Shown: positions 16,557-25,485, counted from the first letter of the stretch. The stretch: 64,000 nt of DNA from Streptomyces cinnamoneus (GCF_002939475.1 NZ_PKFQ01000001.1:2542001-2606000), one strand, 5' to 3'. A program made the numbers and translations. Notes: a model not told the origin generated them from the letters alone.

Positions 16557-18562
16557 GGTTCCAGCCCACCCGCCGCACCCGCCGCATGGCCGTCGGTGCG
16601 GCGGTCGTCGTCGTCCTGGCGGGCATGAACGGCCCGGCCATCTGGGGATACGCCGCCGGCCAGTACCACGACTACACCATCAACAGACCCGCCTACAAAG
16701 CCAAGAACGGTCACTGGGACGTGGTCGACGTCCCGCGCAAGTACCGCATCAACACGATTCACGCCGCCCTGCTGCACACCGGCAAGGTGCTGCTGGTGGC
16801 GGGCTCCGGAAACAACGCCGCCAATTTCAAGGCCAAGTCCTTCCGGACGGTCCTGTGGGACCCGAAGCGGAACACCTTCACGAACATCCCGACCCCGAAG
16901 GACCTCTTCTGCGCGGGCCACACCCAGCTGCCCGACGGAAAACTCCTGGTGGCGGGCGGCACCCAGCGGTACGAGAAGCTGGAGGGCGACGTCACCAAGG
17001 CCGGCGGGCTGATGATCGTGCACAACGAGAACCCCGACAAACCCATGACCTTCCCGGCGGGCACCCGCTTCACCGGGAAGGAGAACCACAAGACCTTCGA
17101 GTCCAAGGACGCCGTCCTCGTCCCGCGGGCCAAGAAGGAGACCAAGGACGGCAAGGTCACCGTCACGGCCAGCACGGCCCGCGTCTATGTGGAAGCCCTG
17201 GACAAGGGCCAGAAGAACGAGACGGGGACGACCGACAACTACACCGTCGTGGGCCTGGAGGGCGCCGACGCCCGGAACTCCTACGGCATCGCCAACAAGC
17301 TCTCCTTCGACAAGAAGGACTTCCAGGGGATCAGGGACTCCTTCGAATTCGACCCGGTGGCCGAGCGGTACGTCACGGTCGACCCGATGGAGGAGGCCCG
17401 CTGGTACCCGACCCTGACCACCCTCCAGGACGGCAAGGTGCTCTCGGTCTCCGGCCTGGACGAGATCGGCCAGGTCGTCCCGGGGAAGAACGAGGTCTAC
17501 GACCCCGCCACCAAGAAGTGGACCTACCTCCCCCAGGAGCGCTTCTTCCCCACCTATCCGGCCCTCTTCCTCACCGACAAGGGCAAGATCTTCTACACGG
17601 GGTCCAACGCGGGCTACGGCCCCGCCGACAAGGGCCGCACCCCCGGCCTGTGGGACGTGGAGAGCAACGAATTCACCGAGGTCCCGGGCATCAGCGACCC
17701 GGACGTCCTGGAGACCTCGATGTCCGTCCTGCTGCCGCCCGCCCAGCAGCAGCGGTACATGGTCCTCGGCGGCGGCGGGGTGGGCGAGGACCGCAAGTCC
17801 ACCGCCCGCACCCGCATCGTCGACCTGCACGCCGACAAGCCGCGCTTCCACGACGGCCCCGACCTCTACGCCAAGGTCCGCTATCCCAGCAGCGTCATCC
17901 TGCCGGACGACACGGTGCTGACCACCAACGGCTCGGGCGACTACCGGGGCCGCAGCGACTCCAACGTCCTGCGGGCCGAGCTCTACGACCCGGGCGCGGG
18001 CGCGACGCGGCCGGTCGCCGACCCGCTGGTGGGCCGCAACTACCACTCCGGGGCGCTGCTGCTGCCCGACGGGCGGGTCATGACGTTCGGCTCCGACTCC
18101 CTCTTCGGGGACGAGGCCAACACCAGGCCGGGCACCTTCCAGCAGCAGATCGACCTCTACACCCCGCCCTACCTCTTCCGCGACGGACGCCCGGAGATCA
18201 AGGACACCGAACCGCGGACCGTGAAGCTGGGCGAGCAGACCTCGTACCGCACGCACGCGACGGGGAAGGTCGCCAAGGTCAGGCTGATCCGGCCGGGATC
18301 CTTCACCCACGTGACCAACATCGAACAGCGCTCCATCGCCCTGGACTTCACCGCGACGTCCGACGGCGTCACGGTCACCGTCCCCAAGGACCCCTCGCTG
18401 GTGCCGCCCGGCTGGTACATGCTCAACGTGATCGACGACAGGGGGACGCCGTCGGAGGCGGTGTGGGTCAAGGTCCCGGTGGCCGACGACCTGGCGAAGG
18501 CGGACCAGGAGAAGCAGAAGGAGCGGGAGAAGAAAGAGGAGAAGGAGAAGGACCAGGAGTGA
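16553..18562 (+). CDS. glxA: GlxA radical copper oxidase (galactose oxidase-like)
   Basis: 669 residues, partner of CslA. One N-terminal membrane helix (about 12-28) anchors a seven-bladed Kelch beta-propeller outside the cell. The Cys-Tyr cofactor residues are C120 (FCAGHTQ) and Y285 (RWYPTL) next to W284; the axial Tyr-His pair is in NYHSGALL (Y497/H498) and the last copper His is in FTHVTN (H586). The C-terminal domain is DUF1929-like. An odd Lys/Glu-rich tail ends the protein. It oxidises a primary alcohol or aldehyde to give H2O2. Known homologues are needed for tip glycan deposition. It is translationally coupled to cslA (ATGA). Confidence 0.95.
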   Translation: MRFQPTRRTRRMAVGAAVVVVLAGMNGPAIWGYAAGQYHDYTINRPAYKAKNGHWDVVDVPRKYRINTIHAALLHTGKVLLVAGSGNNAANFKAKSFRTVLWDPKRNTFTNIPTPKDLFCAGHTQLPDGKLLVAGGTQRYEKLEGDVTKAGGLMIVHNENPDKPMTFPAGTRFTGKENHKTFESKDAVLVPRAKKETKDGKVTVTASTARVYVEALDKGQKNETGTTDNYTVVGLEGADARNSYGIANKLSFDKKDFQGIRDSFEFDPVAERYVTVDPMEEARWYPTLTTLQDGKVLSVSGLDEIGQVVPGKNEVYDPATKKWTYLPQERFFPTYPALFLTDKGKIFYTGSNAGYGPADKGRTPGLWDVESNEFTEVPGISDPDVLETSMSVLLPPAQQQRYMVLGGGGVGEDRKSTARTRIVDLHADKPRFHDGPDLYAKVRYPSSVILPDDTVLTTNGSGDYRGRSDSNVLRAELYDPGAGATRPVADPLVGRNYHSGALLLPDGRVMTFGSDSLFGDEANTRPGTFQQQIDLYTPPYLFRDGRPEIKDTEPRTVKLGEQTSYRTHATGKVAKVRLIRPGSFTHVTNIEQRSIALDFTATSDGVTVTVPKDPSLVPPGWYMLNVIDDRGTPSEAVWVKVPVADDLAKADQEKQKEREKKEEKEKDQE

Positions 18563-18586
18563 GCGGGCGCGCGGGAGCGGCCGCCC

Positions 18587-19642
18587 TCAGCGGGAGTTCC
18601 GGGCCAGCTCCAGCGCGTACGTCTCCCACCACCGCCCGGCCTCCGGGCCGCCCTTGCAGGTGCCGTCCGACTCCCCCGGCCGTTTGACCCACAGGAAGGC
18701 GTCCACCAGGGAGTCCCCGGTCCGGACCGTCGGGGGCTCGCCCAGGGCCCGGCCGGAGGGGTTGCACCAGGCCTTCTCGTGGTTCCCGCCGGAGAGCGGG
18801 CCGTTGCCGTTGCGACTGGTGTCGACCACGAAGTGCTTGTTGCCCAGGAGCCGGGAGAGGCGGTGGCCGTACTCCTTGTTGTCCTGGGTGGTCTGGAAGT
18901 TGGAGACGTTGAGGGCGAATCCGTCGGCCTGGTCGATGCCGGCGCGGCGCAGCGGCTCGGCCATCCGGTCGGCGGGCGTGACCCAGCTGGGGTTGCCCGC
19001 GTCCAGGTAGACCTTCGTCCTCGGCAGCGCCTTCAGCTTTCCGACGGCCTCCTTGAGGAGGGCGTAGCGCTCCTCGTGGAACTGCTGGGGCGTGCAGCCG
19101 TCCTCCATGTGCGGCAGCGCGTCCGGCTCCAGGATCACCGTCGTGGTGCGGTCCCCGATGCCCTTGACGGCCTGCTCCAGCCAGGCGCGGTAGGCGTCGC
19201 CGTCGGCCGCTCCGCCCTGGGAGTACTGGCCGCAGTCGCGGTGGGGGATGTTGTAGAGCACCAGCAGCGCGTCGCGGTCGGCCTTGGCGGCGGCCTGGGT
19301 GAAGCCGCGCGTCTGGCCCTCCGGGTCGTCGACGCCCATCCACTCCGCCACCGGCTGGTCGGCGATCTTCGCGATCAGCTCGGCCTCCTGGTCCTTGCCC
19401 TCGCGGCGCAGCCTGGCGGCCTCGCGGGCGGCCGTGCCGTCGGGGTTCACCCAGAAGGGAGCGGTGGTCTTGGGCCGCTGCGCGGGCGCCTGGGCGGGGG
19501 CGGCCTTCTCGGGCGTCGCCCCCTCGGAGGAGTCGGAACAGCCGGGGACCGTGAGGAGGACCAGCACCCCCGCCGCCGCTCCCGTCCACGCCCGTGCCCT
19601 GCGGCCGGCCCGGCGCGGGCGGCCGGGGTTGGTGCCGTACAT
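18587..19642 (-). CDS. cslZ: GH6 endoglucanase lipoprotein or secreted protein (CslZ-like)
   Basis: 351 residues from an ATG at 19642 with GAGGGGGAG upstream; the frame is open further upstream but lacks good ribosome sites. The N-terminal signal ends in LTVPGC, an imperfect lipobox, followed by a Ser/Glu/Ala/Pro linker. The catalytic GH6 domain has LLVLYNIPHRDCGQYSQGG, the acid/base region ILEPDALP, and downstream NVSNFQTTQDN. It hydrolyses beta-1,4-glucan. It converges on glxA with 24 bases between the stops. In S. coelicolor a GH6 endoglucanase also borders cslA-glxA, so it probably trims the CslA product. Confidence 0.9.
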   Translation of the reverse strand: MYGTNPGRPRRAGRRARAWTGAAAGVLVLLTVPGCSDSSEGATPEKAAPAQAPAQRPKTTAPFWVNPDGTAAREAARLRREGKDQEAELIAKIADQPVAEWMGVDDPEGQTRGFTQAAAKADRDALLVLYNIPHRDCGQYSQGGAADGDAYRAWLEQAVKGIGDRTTTVILEPDALPHMEDGCTPQQFHEERYALLKEAVGKLKALPRTKVYLDAGNPSWVTPADRMAEPLRRAGIDQADGFALNVSNFQTTQDNKEYGHRLSRLLGNKHFVVDTSRNGNGPLSGGNHEKAWCNPSGRALGEPPTVRTGDSLVDAFLWVKRPGESDGTCKGGPEAGRWWETYALELARNSR

Positions 19643-19817
19643 CCACTCCCCCTCGGGTGTACTGCCGGTGGAGGTGCCTGTGAACTGCCTTGTGAGGCTT
19701 CGCATATGGAGGTGCCTTTTCATGCTGGCACAGACGTGCCCCGGGCCGCTGGGAGTCATGCCACGACACGTGGCCGGTCGCCCTGTCGGGCGACGGGGCC
19801 GCGGGGGCCGCCAGGGC

Positions 19818-20492
19818 TCAGACACGGCCGGTGCCGCCGGTGTGCGTGGTTCCGGTCAGGTAGGCGGAGACGACGACGTTGGCGCTGTAGGCGTGCCGGT
19901 CGTGGTCGTAGTCGCCGCCGCAGGTGATCAGGCGCAGTTCGGCGCGGCCGCTGGTGCGCGGCCCGTAGACCTTCTCCGCGTCGAAGCCGTCCTTGCGGAC
20001 GAGGAAGACGTCCTCGACCGTGAACTCGGCCGTGGTGCCGTCCGCCCGGCCGACGCTGACCCTCGCGCCGCGGCGGAGGCTGCCGAGCCGGTGGAAGACC
20101 GCCGGGGCGCGCTGGGTGTCGACGTGGCCGACGATGACGGCGGCCCCGGCGCTGCCGGGCGGGGGCCCGTCGCGGTACCAAGCGACGGCGCCGGGGCGCT
20201 CGTAGGGCGGCGGCTCCACCGCGCCCTCGGGCGTCAGTCCGTGCGGTTCGACGGGCGCGTGGACGTCCACGGCCTCGATGGCCAGCTCCCGGGGGCTGGC
20301 CGCGGGCAGCGGCCGGTGGCCGGCACCGGGCGCGAGGCGGGCGGCGGTCACGCCGCCGGCGCCCGGGCCGGTGCCGTGGGGGACCTCGGTGATCTCGCGC
20401 CCCCACAGCCACAGCGTCGCCAGCAGCACGGTCCAGACGACCGCGCCGAGCAGGCGGCCGGCACCGCGCAGGGGCGCTTCGGAGAGGGCCAC
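19818..20492 (-). CDS. Class F sortase
   Basis: A transpeptidase of 224 residues anchored by one N-terminal helix (RLLGAVVWTVLLATLWLWG). The sortase beta-barrel carries the active-site His in VIVGHVDTQRA and Cys in LITCGGDYD, the class F pattern. The expected catalytic Arg is probably the one in DHDRHAY; the position where other class F enzymes have Arg-Asp-Asn reads Ser-Ala-Asn here. A Pro/Gly-rich linker separates anchor and barrel. It probably attaches or cross-links wall proteins; the nearby LADTG-type and PDTAG-type proteins are candidate substrates. Confidence 0.88.
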   Translation of the reverse strand: MALSEAPLRGAGRLLGAVVWTVLLATLWLWGREITEVPHGTGPGAGGVTAARLAPGAGHRPLPAASPRELAIEAVDVHAPVEPHGLTPEGAVEPPPYERPGAVAWYRDGPPPGSAGAAVIVGHVDTQRAPAVFHRLGSLRRGARVSVGRADGTTAEFTVEDVFLVRKDGFDAEKVYGPRTSGRAELRLITCGGDYDHDRHAYSANVVVSAYLTGTTHTGGTGRV

Positions 20493-20510
20493 GGATCGTT
20501 TCCCGCGCCG

Positions 20511-21218
20511 CTACCGCTGGGCCGAGCCGGTGCGCCGCCGGTGCCAGATCAGGGCGCCCGCGATGGCCGCGGTGACGCCGGCCAGGACGAGCCCGGCGGT
20601 GTCGGGCGCCTCGGGGGCCGCCGCGGGCCGGGTGCCGCCGCCGCCCGCGGGGACGGGGGCGAACGGCGATCCGTGCGGGTGGTGCTGGGGGGCGCGGTCG
20701 CTGCGTTCGTCGTACGCGCCGGGGCCGGGCTCCTCGCGGTAGGCGCCGCCGGGGCCGGACTCGTCGTGGGACGCGTCGTCGTACCCCCGGCCGTCCGGGG
20801 GCTCGTCGTCCTCCGCGGGCCCGGGCCCGGGCAGGTCCCTCGCCCGGTCGTCGAGGGACGCCTTGTCGACGACGGTCAGCCGGCCGTGGGCCGTCGCGCT
20901 GTGGCCGTCGCAGTCGACCCGCACGGGGTAGCTGCCGGCGGGCACGGTGTCGCGGACGGTCGCCTCGGCGTAGAGCCCGGCGGGGTCCCGCGCGAGTCTG
21001 GCGTCGCTGACGAACGCCTTGGAGACGGCGGTGGCCCGGTCGCCGGCACAGCCGGAGACGTGCAACTTCACCTCGCCGCCGGGTCTGCCGGCGACCGGGG
21101 CGAGCTCGATGGCCCGGGCCCCGGTGGCGGGGCCGTCGTGGGCGTGGGCGTGGACGGGTGCCGCGGCGGCGGCCACCGCCGCCACGGCGCCGCACAGGGC
21201 GAAGCGGACTGAAGCCAT
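20511..21218 (-). CDS. Secreted protein with C-terminal anchor, possible sortase substrate
   Basis: 235 residues, start fixed by AGGAGG before the ATG. The signal peptide (VRFALCGAVAAVAAAAAPVHAHA) is followed by a beta domain of about 90 residues with two cysteines (SGCAGD and VDCDGH). Then comes a long Pro/Gly/Asp/Glu-rich, probably unfolded spacer, then EAPDTAG, a hydrophobic helix and the basic end HRRRTG. That layout is a cell-wall sorting signal with a variant motif. It lies 18 bases upstream of the sortase gene on the same strand, so they are probably one operon. Function unknown. Confidence 0.75.
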   Translation of the reverse strand: MASVRFALCGAVAAVAAAAAPVHAHAHDGPATGARAIELAPVAGRPGGEVKLHVSGCAGDRATAVSKAFVSDARLARDPAGLYAEATVRDTVPAGSYPVRVDCDGHSATAHGRLTVVDKASLDDRARDLPGPGPAEDDEPPDGRGYDDASHDESGPGGAYREEPGPGAYDERSDRAPQHHPHGSPFAPVPAGGGGTRPAAAPEAPDTAGLVLAGVTAAIAGALIWHRRRTGSAQR

Positions 21219-21368
21219 GGTGAACCTCCTGGTACTCCAGAGACTCACCGCCCGCGGCGGGTGTCGCATCCGCTCCGTAGCCGTATTGCTCCATATGGCG
21301 ATCATCCGAACCGATAGGAGCTACATCGGGGCGCCGGGCCCGCCCGCGGCGCATCCGGGGCGGGCGGG

Positions 21369-22148
21369 TCAGACCAGTTCGACGAGGTCCGCGATCGAGT
21401 CGACCACGCGGGACGGCCGGAAGGGGTGGAGGTCGATCTCCTCGGGCCGGGTCAGGCCGGTGAGGACCAGGAACGTCTCCATGCCGGCCTCCAGCCCGGC
21501 CAGGACGTCGGTGTCCATGCGGTCGCCGATCATCGCGCTGGTCTCGGAGTGGGCGCCGATGGCGTCGAGGCCGGCCCGCATCATCAGCGGGTTGGGCTTG
21601 CCGACGAAGTAGGGATCGCGCCCGGTGGCCTTGGTGATCAGCGCGGCGACGGAGCCGGTGGCGGGCAGGGCGCCCTCGGCGGAGGGCCCGGTCTCGTCGG
21701 GGTTGGTGGCGATGAAGCGGGCACCGTTGTTGATCAGCCGGATGGCCTTGGTGAGCGCCTCGAAGCTGTAGGTGCGGGTCTCGCCGAGCACCACGTAGTC
21801 GGGGTCGGCGTCGGTGAGGACGTACCCGATGTCGTGGAGGGCGGTGGTCAGGCCGGCCTCGCCGATGGCGTAGGCGGTGCCGTTCGGCCGCTGGTCGGCC
21901 AGGAACTGGGCGGTGGCCAGGGCGGAGGTCCAGATGTTCCGGACGGGCACGTCGAGGCCGATGCGCGCGAGGCGGGCGTGGAGGTCGCGCGGGGTGTACA
22001 TGGAGTTGTTGGTGAGCACCAGGAAGGGTTTGCCGGACTCGCGGAGGCGCTTGATGAACGAGTCCGCGCCGGGCACCGGGATCCCCTCGTGCATCAGCAC
22101 ACCGTCCATGTCGGTGAGCCAGGACTCGATCGGCTTGCGTTCTGCCAC
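21369..22148 (-). CDS. HAD-IIA family sugar-phosphatase (NagD-like)
   Basis: 259 residues from GTG at 22148 with AGGAGG 6 bases upstream. The haloacid dehalogenase nucleophile motif is WLTDMDGVL, motif II is LVLTNNSM, the lysine is in YFVGKPNPLMM, and the metal Asp is in AMIGDRMDTDV, all in the order of the IIA subfamily with a C2 cap. It dephosphorylates a small phosphate ester (NagD: nucleotides or sugar phosphates); the exact substrate is unknown. It is cytosolic, lying between two wall-protein genes without an obvious functional link. Confidence 0.9.
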   Translation of the reverse strand: MAERKPIESWLTDMDGVLMHEGIPVPGADSFIKRLRESGKPFLVLTNNSMYTPRDLHARLARIGLDVPVRNIWTSALATAQFLADQRPNGTAYAIGEAGLTTALHDIGYVLTDADPDYVVLGETRTYSFEALTKAIRLINNGARFIATNPDETGPSAEGALPATGSVAALITKATGRDPYFVGKPNPLMMRAGLDAIGAHSETSAMIGDRMDTDVLAGLEAGMETFLVLTGLTRPEEIDLHPFRPSRVVDSIADLVELV

Positions 22149-22244
22149 AGTGGCCTCCTGCCGTGCTGGGCGGCCTCGCGAGGGCGTGACCCTGGTACGC
22201 CGGAACGGCACCGCTCGTGCGCCGTTCCGACACCCCCAGCCTAA

Positions 22245-23069
22245 TCAGTCGGCGGCCGGGGGCTTCCGCCGCGTCGTCCGCGCTCCGGCGACCAGGACCG
22301 CGCCGACGGCCAGCAGGGCGCAGGCGACGGCTCCCGCGCCGAGGAGGGCGCCCAGGTCCCCGGTGTCGGCGAGCACGCCCGGGGCGGGGGAGCCGGAGGG
22401 GGACGCGGCCCCGCCGGGGTGCCGCGGGGGGCCGGCGGGCTCCGGGGCGGGGCCGGCGGCGGGCTCGACGGCGAACGTGTAGTCGTCGGACTCCCCCACC
22501 CAGGCGCCGTCGGTGCCGCGCTTCTGCACCGCCGTGACGTTGGCCGTCACCGGTCCGCCGGGGGCGGCGGGGGTGAAGGCCAGCCGCAGGGGCACGGCGA
22601 CGGAGCCGTGGGCGGGGATGGCGAAGCCGGGGAAGTCCGAGGCGCGGTCGTCGAGGACGCCGACGTTCTCCGCCTCGTCGGTCCGCTCGAAGCGCACGGG
22701 CAGCCAGCGGCCGCCGTTCTTGTCGTAGAAGTCCAGGTGGAAGTGGTCGGGCCGCAGGGCGCGGCCCTTGTCGGCGAGCACGGCCACGGGGTGGATGGAG
22801 CGGCACTCGGCGCCGGTGACGTTGCGCAGCTCCAGCTGCCACGTGCGGGGGGCGGCGCCGCGTTCGTAGGCGTCGGGCCCGCCGCTCAGCCGTGAGGTGA
22901 GGGGGAAGTCGGCGCGGCCGGGGTCGCCGCAGTGCTGCTGCGGGGTGTCGGCGGAGGAGGGCGCGGTGCCGGTGGCGGCGAGGAGCGCGAGGGCGGCCGC
23001 GGCGACGGGAAGGGCCCGGCGGGCGGGCCCGGGGGCACGGGTCGGGGGGGCCGTGGGCATCTCGGACAT
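22245..23069 (-). CDS. LAxTG-type cell wall-anchored protein
   Basis: 274 residues. A signal peptide with Ala-rich core is followed by an extracellular beta-rich domain (TWQLELRNVTGAECRS, then DFPGFAIPAHGSVAVPLRLAF) and a Pro/Ser spacer. The C-terminus is a textbook sorting signal: LADTG, hydrophobic ALLGAGAVACALLAVGAVLV, and basic RTTRRK. LAxTG motifs are typically read by Streptomyces class E sortases; the local sortase is class F, so the true partner is uncertain. The start has GAAGG upstream. No enzyme motif is seen in the mature part. Confidence 0.85.
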   Translation of the reverse strand: MSEMPTAPPTRAPGPARRALPVAAAALALLAATGTAPSSADTPQQHCGDPGRADFPLTSRLSGGPDAYERGAAPRTWQLELRNVTGAECRSIHPVAVLADKGRALRPDHFHLDFYDKNGGRWLPVRFERTDEAENVGVLDDRASDFPGFAIPAHGSVAVPLRLAFTPAAPGGPVTANVTAVQKRGTDGAWVGESDDYTFAVEPAAGPAPEPAGPPRHPGGAASPSGSPAPGVLADTGDLGALLGAGAVACALLAVGAVLVAGARTTRRKPPAAD

Positions 23070-23197
23070 CACCGGGCCTTCGCGGGTGGGGACTCCGTCG
23101 TGCGGTGGCCGTGGGCCGGGCCGCACAGGATCCGTACGGGCGTGGCCGTACGGACTGAAGTCATCCCACGGGGGCGGCCCGCGCACCCGAGCCGCCG

Positions 23198-24319
23198 TCA
23201 TATACCGCCCGATGAGCTGATCGTCGTTTCGTCCGAGCGGAGGGCGAAAGCGTGGCCGGAGCGCCCGAAGAGCGGGGCGAGGACGAGTTCCGCCGCGCCT
23301 TCGACGACCGTGCGCGCGCCGGCGGGGGTGACGGCGACGGGAACGGTGGCGGGGAGTTCGGCGCGCACGCCGTGGACGTAGGGGTCCGGGCCGGCCAGCA
23401 CCGTCCCGCCGCCGAGCAGCACGCGGTCGATGTCGAGGAGTTGGACGAGGTTGGCGGCGCCGGTGCCGAGGAGGCGGGCGGCGAGGGCGGTGTCGCCGTC
23501 GGCGACGGCCCGCAGGCACAGCGCCTCCAGGCAGCCGCGCCTGCCGCAGGGGCAGGCGGGGCCGTCCAGCCGCAGCACCTGGTGGCCGAACTCGCCCGCG
23601 CCGGTGCGGGCCCCCCGGTGCACCCGGCCGCCGAGCACGAGTCCGGCGCCGAGGCCGGTGCCGAGGTGGAGGTAGGCGAAGGAGCCCGCGTCGCGGGGGG
23701 CGCGCAGGACGAGGCCGAGGGCGGCGGCGTTGGTGTCCTTGTCCAGTACGACCGGCAGGCCCAGCCGGGCGGCGAGGGCGTCGCGGAGCGGGAAGCCGTC
23801 CCACTGGGGGAAGCCGGTGACGCGGTGCAGGACGCCGGCGCGGTGGTCGAGGGGGCCGGGGGCGGCGACGCCGGCCCCCAGGAGCGCGCCGGGTGCCGCC
23901 GGCAGGGCGGCGACCTCGGCCGCCACCGCGTCGAGCACCGCTTCGGCGCCCGCGCCGAAGGCGAGCGGGGCGCTGCGGGTGGCGAGGGCCGTGCCCGCGA
24001 GGTCCACGAGGGTGGCCGTGACGCTGTCGCGGTCGAGGTGGAGGCCGATGGCCCGCGCCGCCTCGGGCACGAGCCGCAGGGCGGTCGCCGGCTTGCCGCC
24101 GGTGGAGGCCCGCCGGCCCGCCTCGGTCGCGAGGCCGGCCGCCCGCAGCCGTGCGGCGATCTTGCTGACGGCCTGGGGGGTCAGTCCCGTGCGCCCGGCC
24201 AGTTCGGTCCGGCTGGCGCCGCGCTCGCCCGCGTCGCGCAGCAGGCCGAGCAGGACGGCGGCATTGTGGTCGCGCAGGGCGCCGAGGTTGGCTCCGGGGA
24301 GGGTCACGGGGTCGTTCAC
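23198..24319 (-). CDS. ROK-family transcriptional repressor
   Basis: 373 residues. The N-terminal winged helix (SRTELAGRTGLTPQAVSKIAARL) binds DNA. The C-terminal ROK domain has phosphate motifs (HLGTGLGAGLVLGGRV) and the zinc signature CPCGRRGCLE. NagC-type ROK repressors respond to a sugar or sugar phosphate. It is divergent from a Gfo/Idh/MocA oxidoreductase with only 56 bases between starts, and a palindrome lies within the oxidoreductase promoter, so autorepression and control of that gene are likely. Ligand unknown. The GTG start has GGAGGGG rather far upstream. Confidence 0.9.
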   Translation of the reverse strand: MNDPVTLPGANLGALRDHNAAVLLGLLRDAGERGASRTELAGRTGLTPQAVSKIAARLRAAGLATEAGRRASTGGKPATALRLVPEAARAIGLHLDRDSVTATLVDLAGTALATRSAPLAFGAGAEAVLDAVAAEVAALPAAPGALLGAGVAAPGPLDHRAGVLHRVTGFPQWDGFPLRDALAARLGLPVVLDKDTNAAALGLVLRAPRDAGSFAYLHLGTGLGAGLVLGGRVHRGARTGAGEFGHQVLRLDGPACPCGRRGCLEALCLRAVADGDTALAARLLGTGAANLVQLLDIDRVLLGGGTVLAGPDPYVHGVRAELPATVPVAVTPAGARTVVEGAAELVLAPLFGRSGHAFALRSDETTISSSGGI

Positions 24320-24339
24320 AGGCCCATTGTCCCCTCCGC

Positions 24340-24368
24340 TTGCACTTACGCAACAGCGTTGCCAAAGT
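24340..24368 (+). promoter_or_regulatory. Promoter with operator in the spacer, between ROK and Gfo/Idh/MocA genes
   Basis: The -35 is TTGCAC (24340-24345), with a 17-base spacer and a CAAAGT -10 (24363-24368). The spacer contains the perfect palindrome GCAAC-AGC-GTTGC (24350-24362), extended by CTT/AAG outer pairs (24345-24367). The start point would fall at or next to the ATG at 24376, implying a leaderless mRNA. ROK binding is inferred. Confidence 0.55.
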
Positions 24369-24375
24369 GGAGGGC

Positions 24376-25485
24376 ATGGATGATGACACCACCGGCACCC
24401 CCCGCACCCCCCTTCGCGTCGGCCTCATCGGCTACGGACTGGCGGGCTCTGTCTTCCACGCCCCCCTCGTCGCCGCGACGGACGGCCTCGTCCTGGACAC
24501 CGTGGTGACGGCCAACCCGGAGCGACAGCAGCAGGCGCTCGCCGAGCACCCCCAGGTGCGTACGGCCGACACGGCGGACGCGCTGCTCGCCCGGGCGGGC
24601 GAACTCGACCTGGTCGTCATCGCCTCCCCCAACCGCACCCACGTCCCACTGGCCCGGGCCGCCCTGGAGGCGGGGCTGCCGGTCGTCGTGGACAAGCCGC
24701 TGGCGGCGACCGCCGCGGAGGCCGAGGAGCTGGCGGCGCTGGCCGAGGCGCGCGGCCTGCTGCTCAGCGCCTTCCAGAACCGCCGCTGGGACAACGATTT
24801 CCGCACCGTGCGGGGACTCGTCGCCGACGGCACCCTCGGCCGCGTCCAGCGCTTCGAGTCCCGCTTCGAGCGCTGGCGGCCCCACCCCAAGGGCGGCTGG
24901 CGCGAGTCCGGCGACCCGGCCGAGATCGGCGGCCTCCTCTACGACCTGGGCAGCCACCTCGTCGACCAGGCCCTGACCCTCTTCGGTCCGGCCGTCACCG
25001 TCTACGCCGAGGCCGACGTCCGCCGCCCCGGCGCGGAGGCGGACGACGACACGTTCATCGCCCTCACCCACGCGAACGGCGTCCGCTCCCACCTGTGGAT
25101 GAGCGCCACCACCGCCCAGCTCGGCCCCCGCTTCCGGGTGCTGGGCGACGCGGCGGGCTACGTGAAGTACGGACTGGACCCGCAGGAGGCGGCCCTGCGC
25201 GAGGGCCTGCGGCCGGGCGGCACCCAGGACGCGTGGGGCGTGGAGCCCCCCGCCTCCTGGGGCCGCCTCGGCGCCGGGGAGTCACCCCTGACGGGCGGCG
25301 GCGAGCCGGTCCCGACGCTGCCGGGCGACTACCCCGCGTACTACGCCGCCGTCGCGGAGGCCCTGCGCACGGGCGGACGGCCGCCGGTGACGGCGGCGGA
25401 GGCGGCCGCGGCGCTGCGGGTGCTGGAGGCGGCGAAGGTGTCGGCAGCCGAGGGCCGGACGGTGACGCTCAAGGAGGGCTGTTGA
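24376..25485 (+). CDS. Gfo/Idh/MocA-family NAD(P)-dependent oxidoreductase
   Basis: 369 residues. The N-terminal Rossmann fold starts with LRVGLIGYGLAGSVFHAPL (GxGxxG type). VDKPLAATAAEAE holds the conserved EKP-like motif (here DKP). The C-terminal alpha/beta domain has DLGSHLVDQAL, with the conserved His of the active site. It oxidises a sugar, cyclitol or related alcohol; the substrate is unknown but should relate to the ligand of the divergent ROK repressor. Its TGA overlaps the TTG start of the next gene, so the two are co-translated. Confidence 0.92.
   Translation: MDDDTTGTPRTPLRVGLIGYGLAGSVFHAPLVAATDGLVLDTVVTANPERQQQALAEHPQVRTADTADALLARAGELDLVVIASPNRTHVPLARAALEAGLPVVVDKPLAATAAEAEELAALAEARGLLLSAFQNRRWDNDFRTVRGLVADGTLGRVQRFESRFERWRPHPKGGWRESGDPAEIGGLLYDLGSHLVDQALTLFGPAVTVYAEADVRRPGAEADDDTFIALTHANGVRSHLWMSATTAQLGPRFRVLGDAAGYVKYGLDPQEAALREGLRPGGTQDAWGVEPPASWGRLGAGESPLTGGGEPVPTLPGDYPAYYAAVAEALRTGGRPPVTAAEAAAALRVLEAAKVSAAEGRTVTLKEGC

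Noticed and set aside
19756..22842. A 1028-codon minus-strand frame across the sortase region
   Set aside because: Arg/Pro-rich shadow of the sortase, HAD and LAxTG genes, which have their own ribosome sites and motifs.
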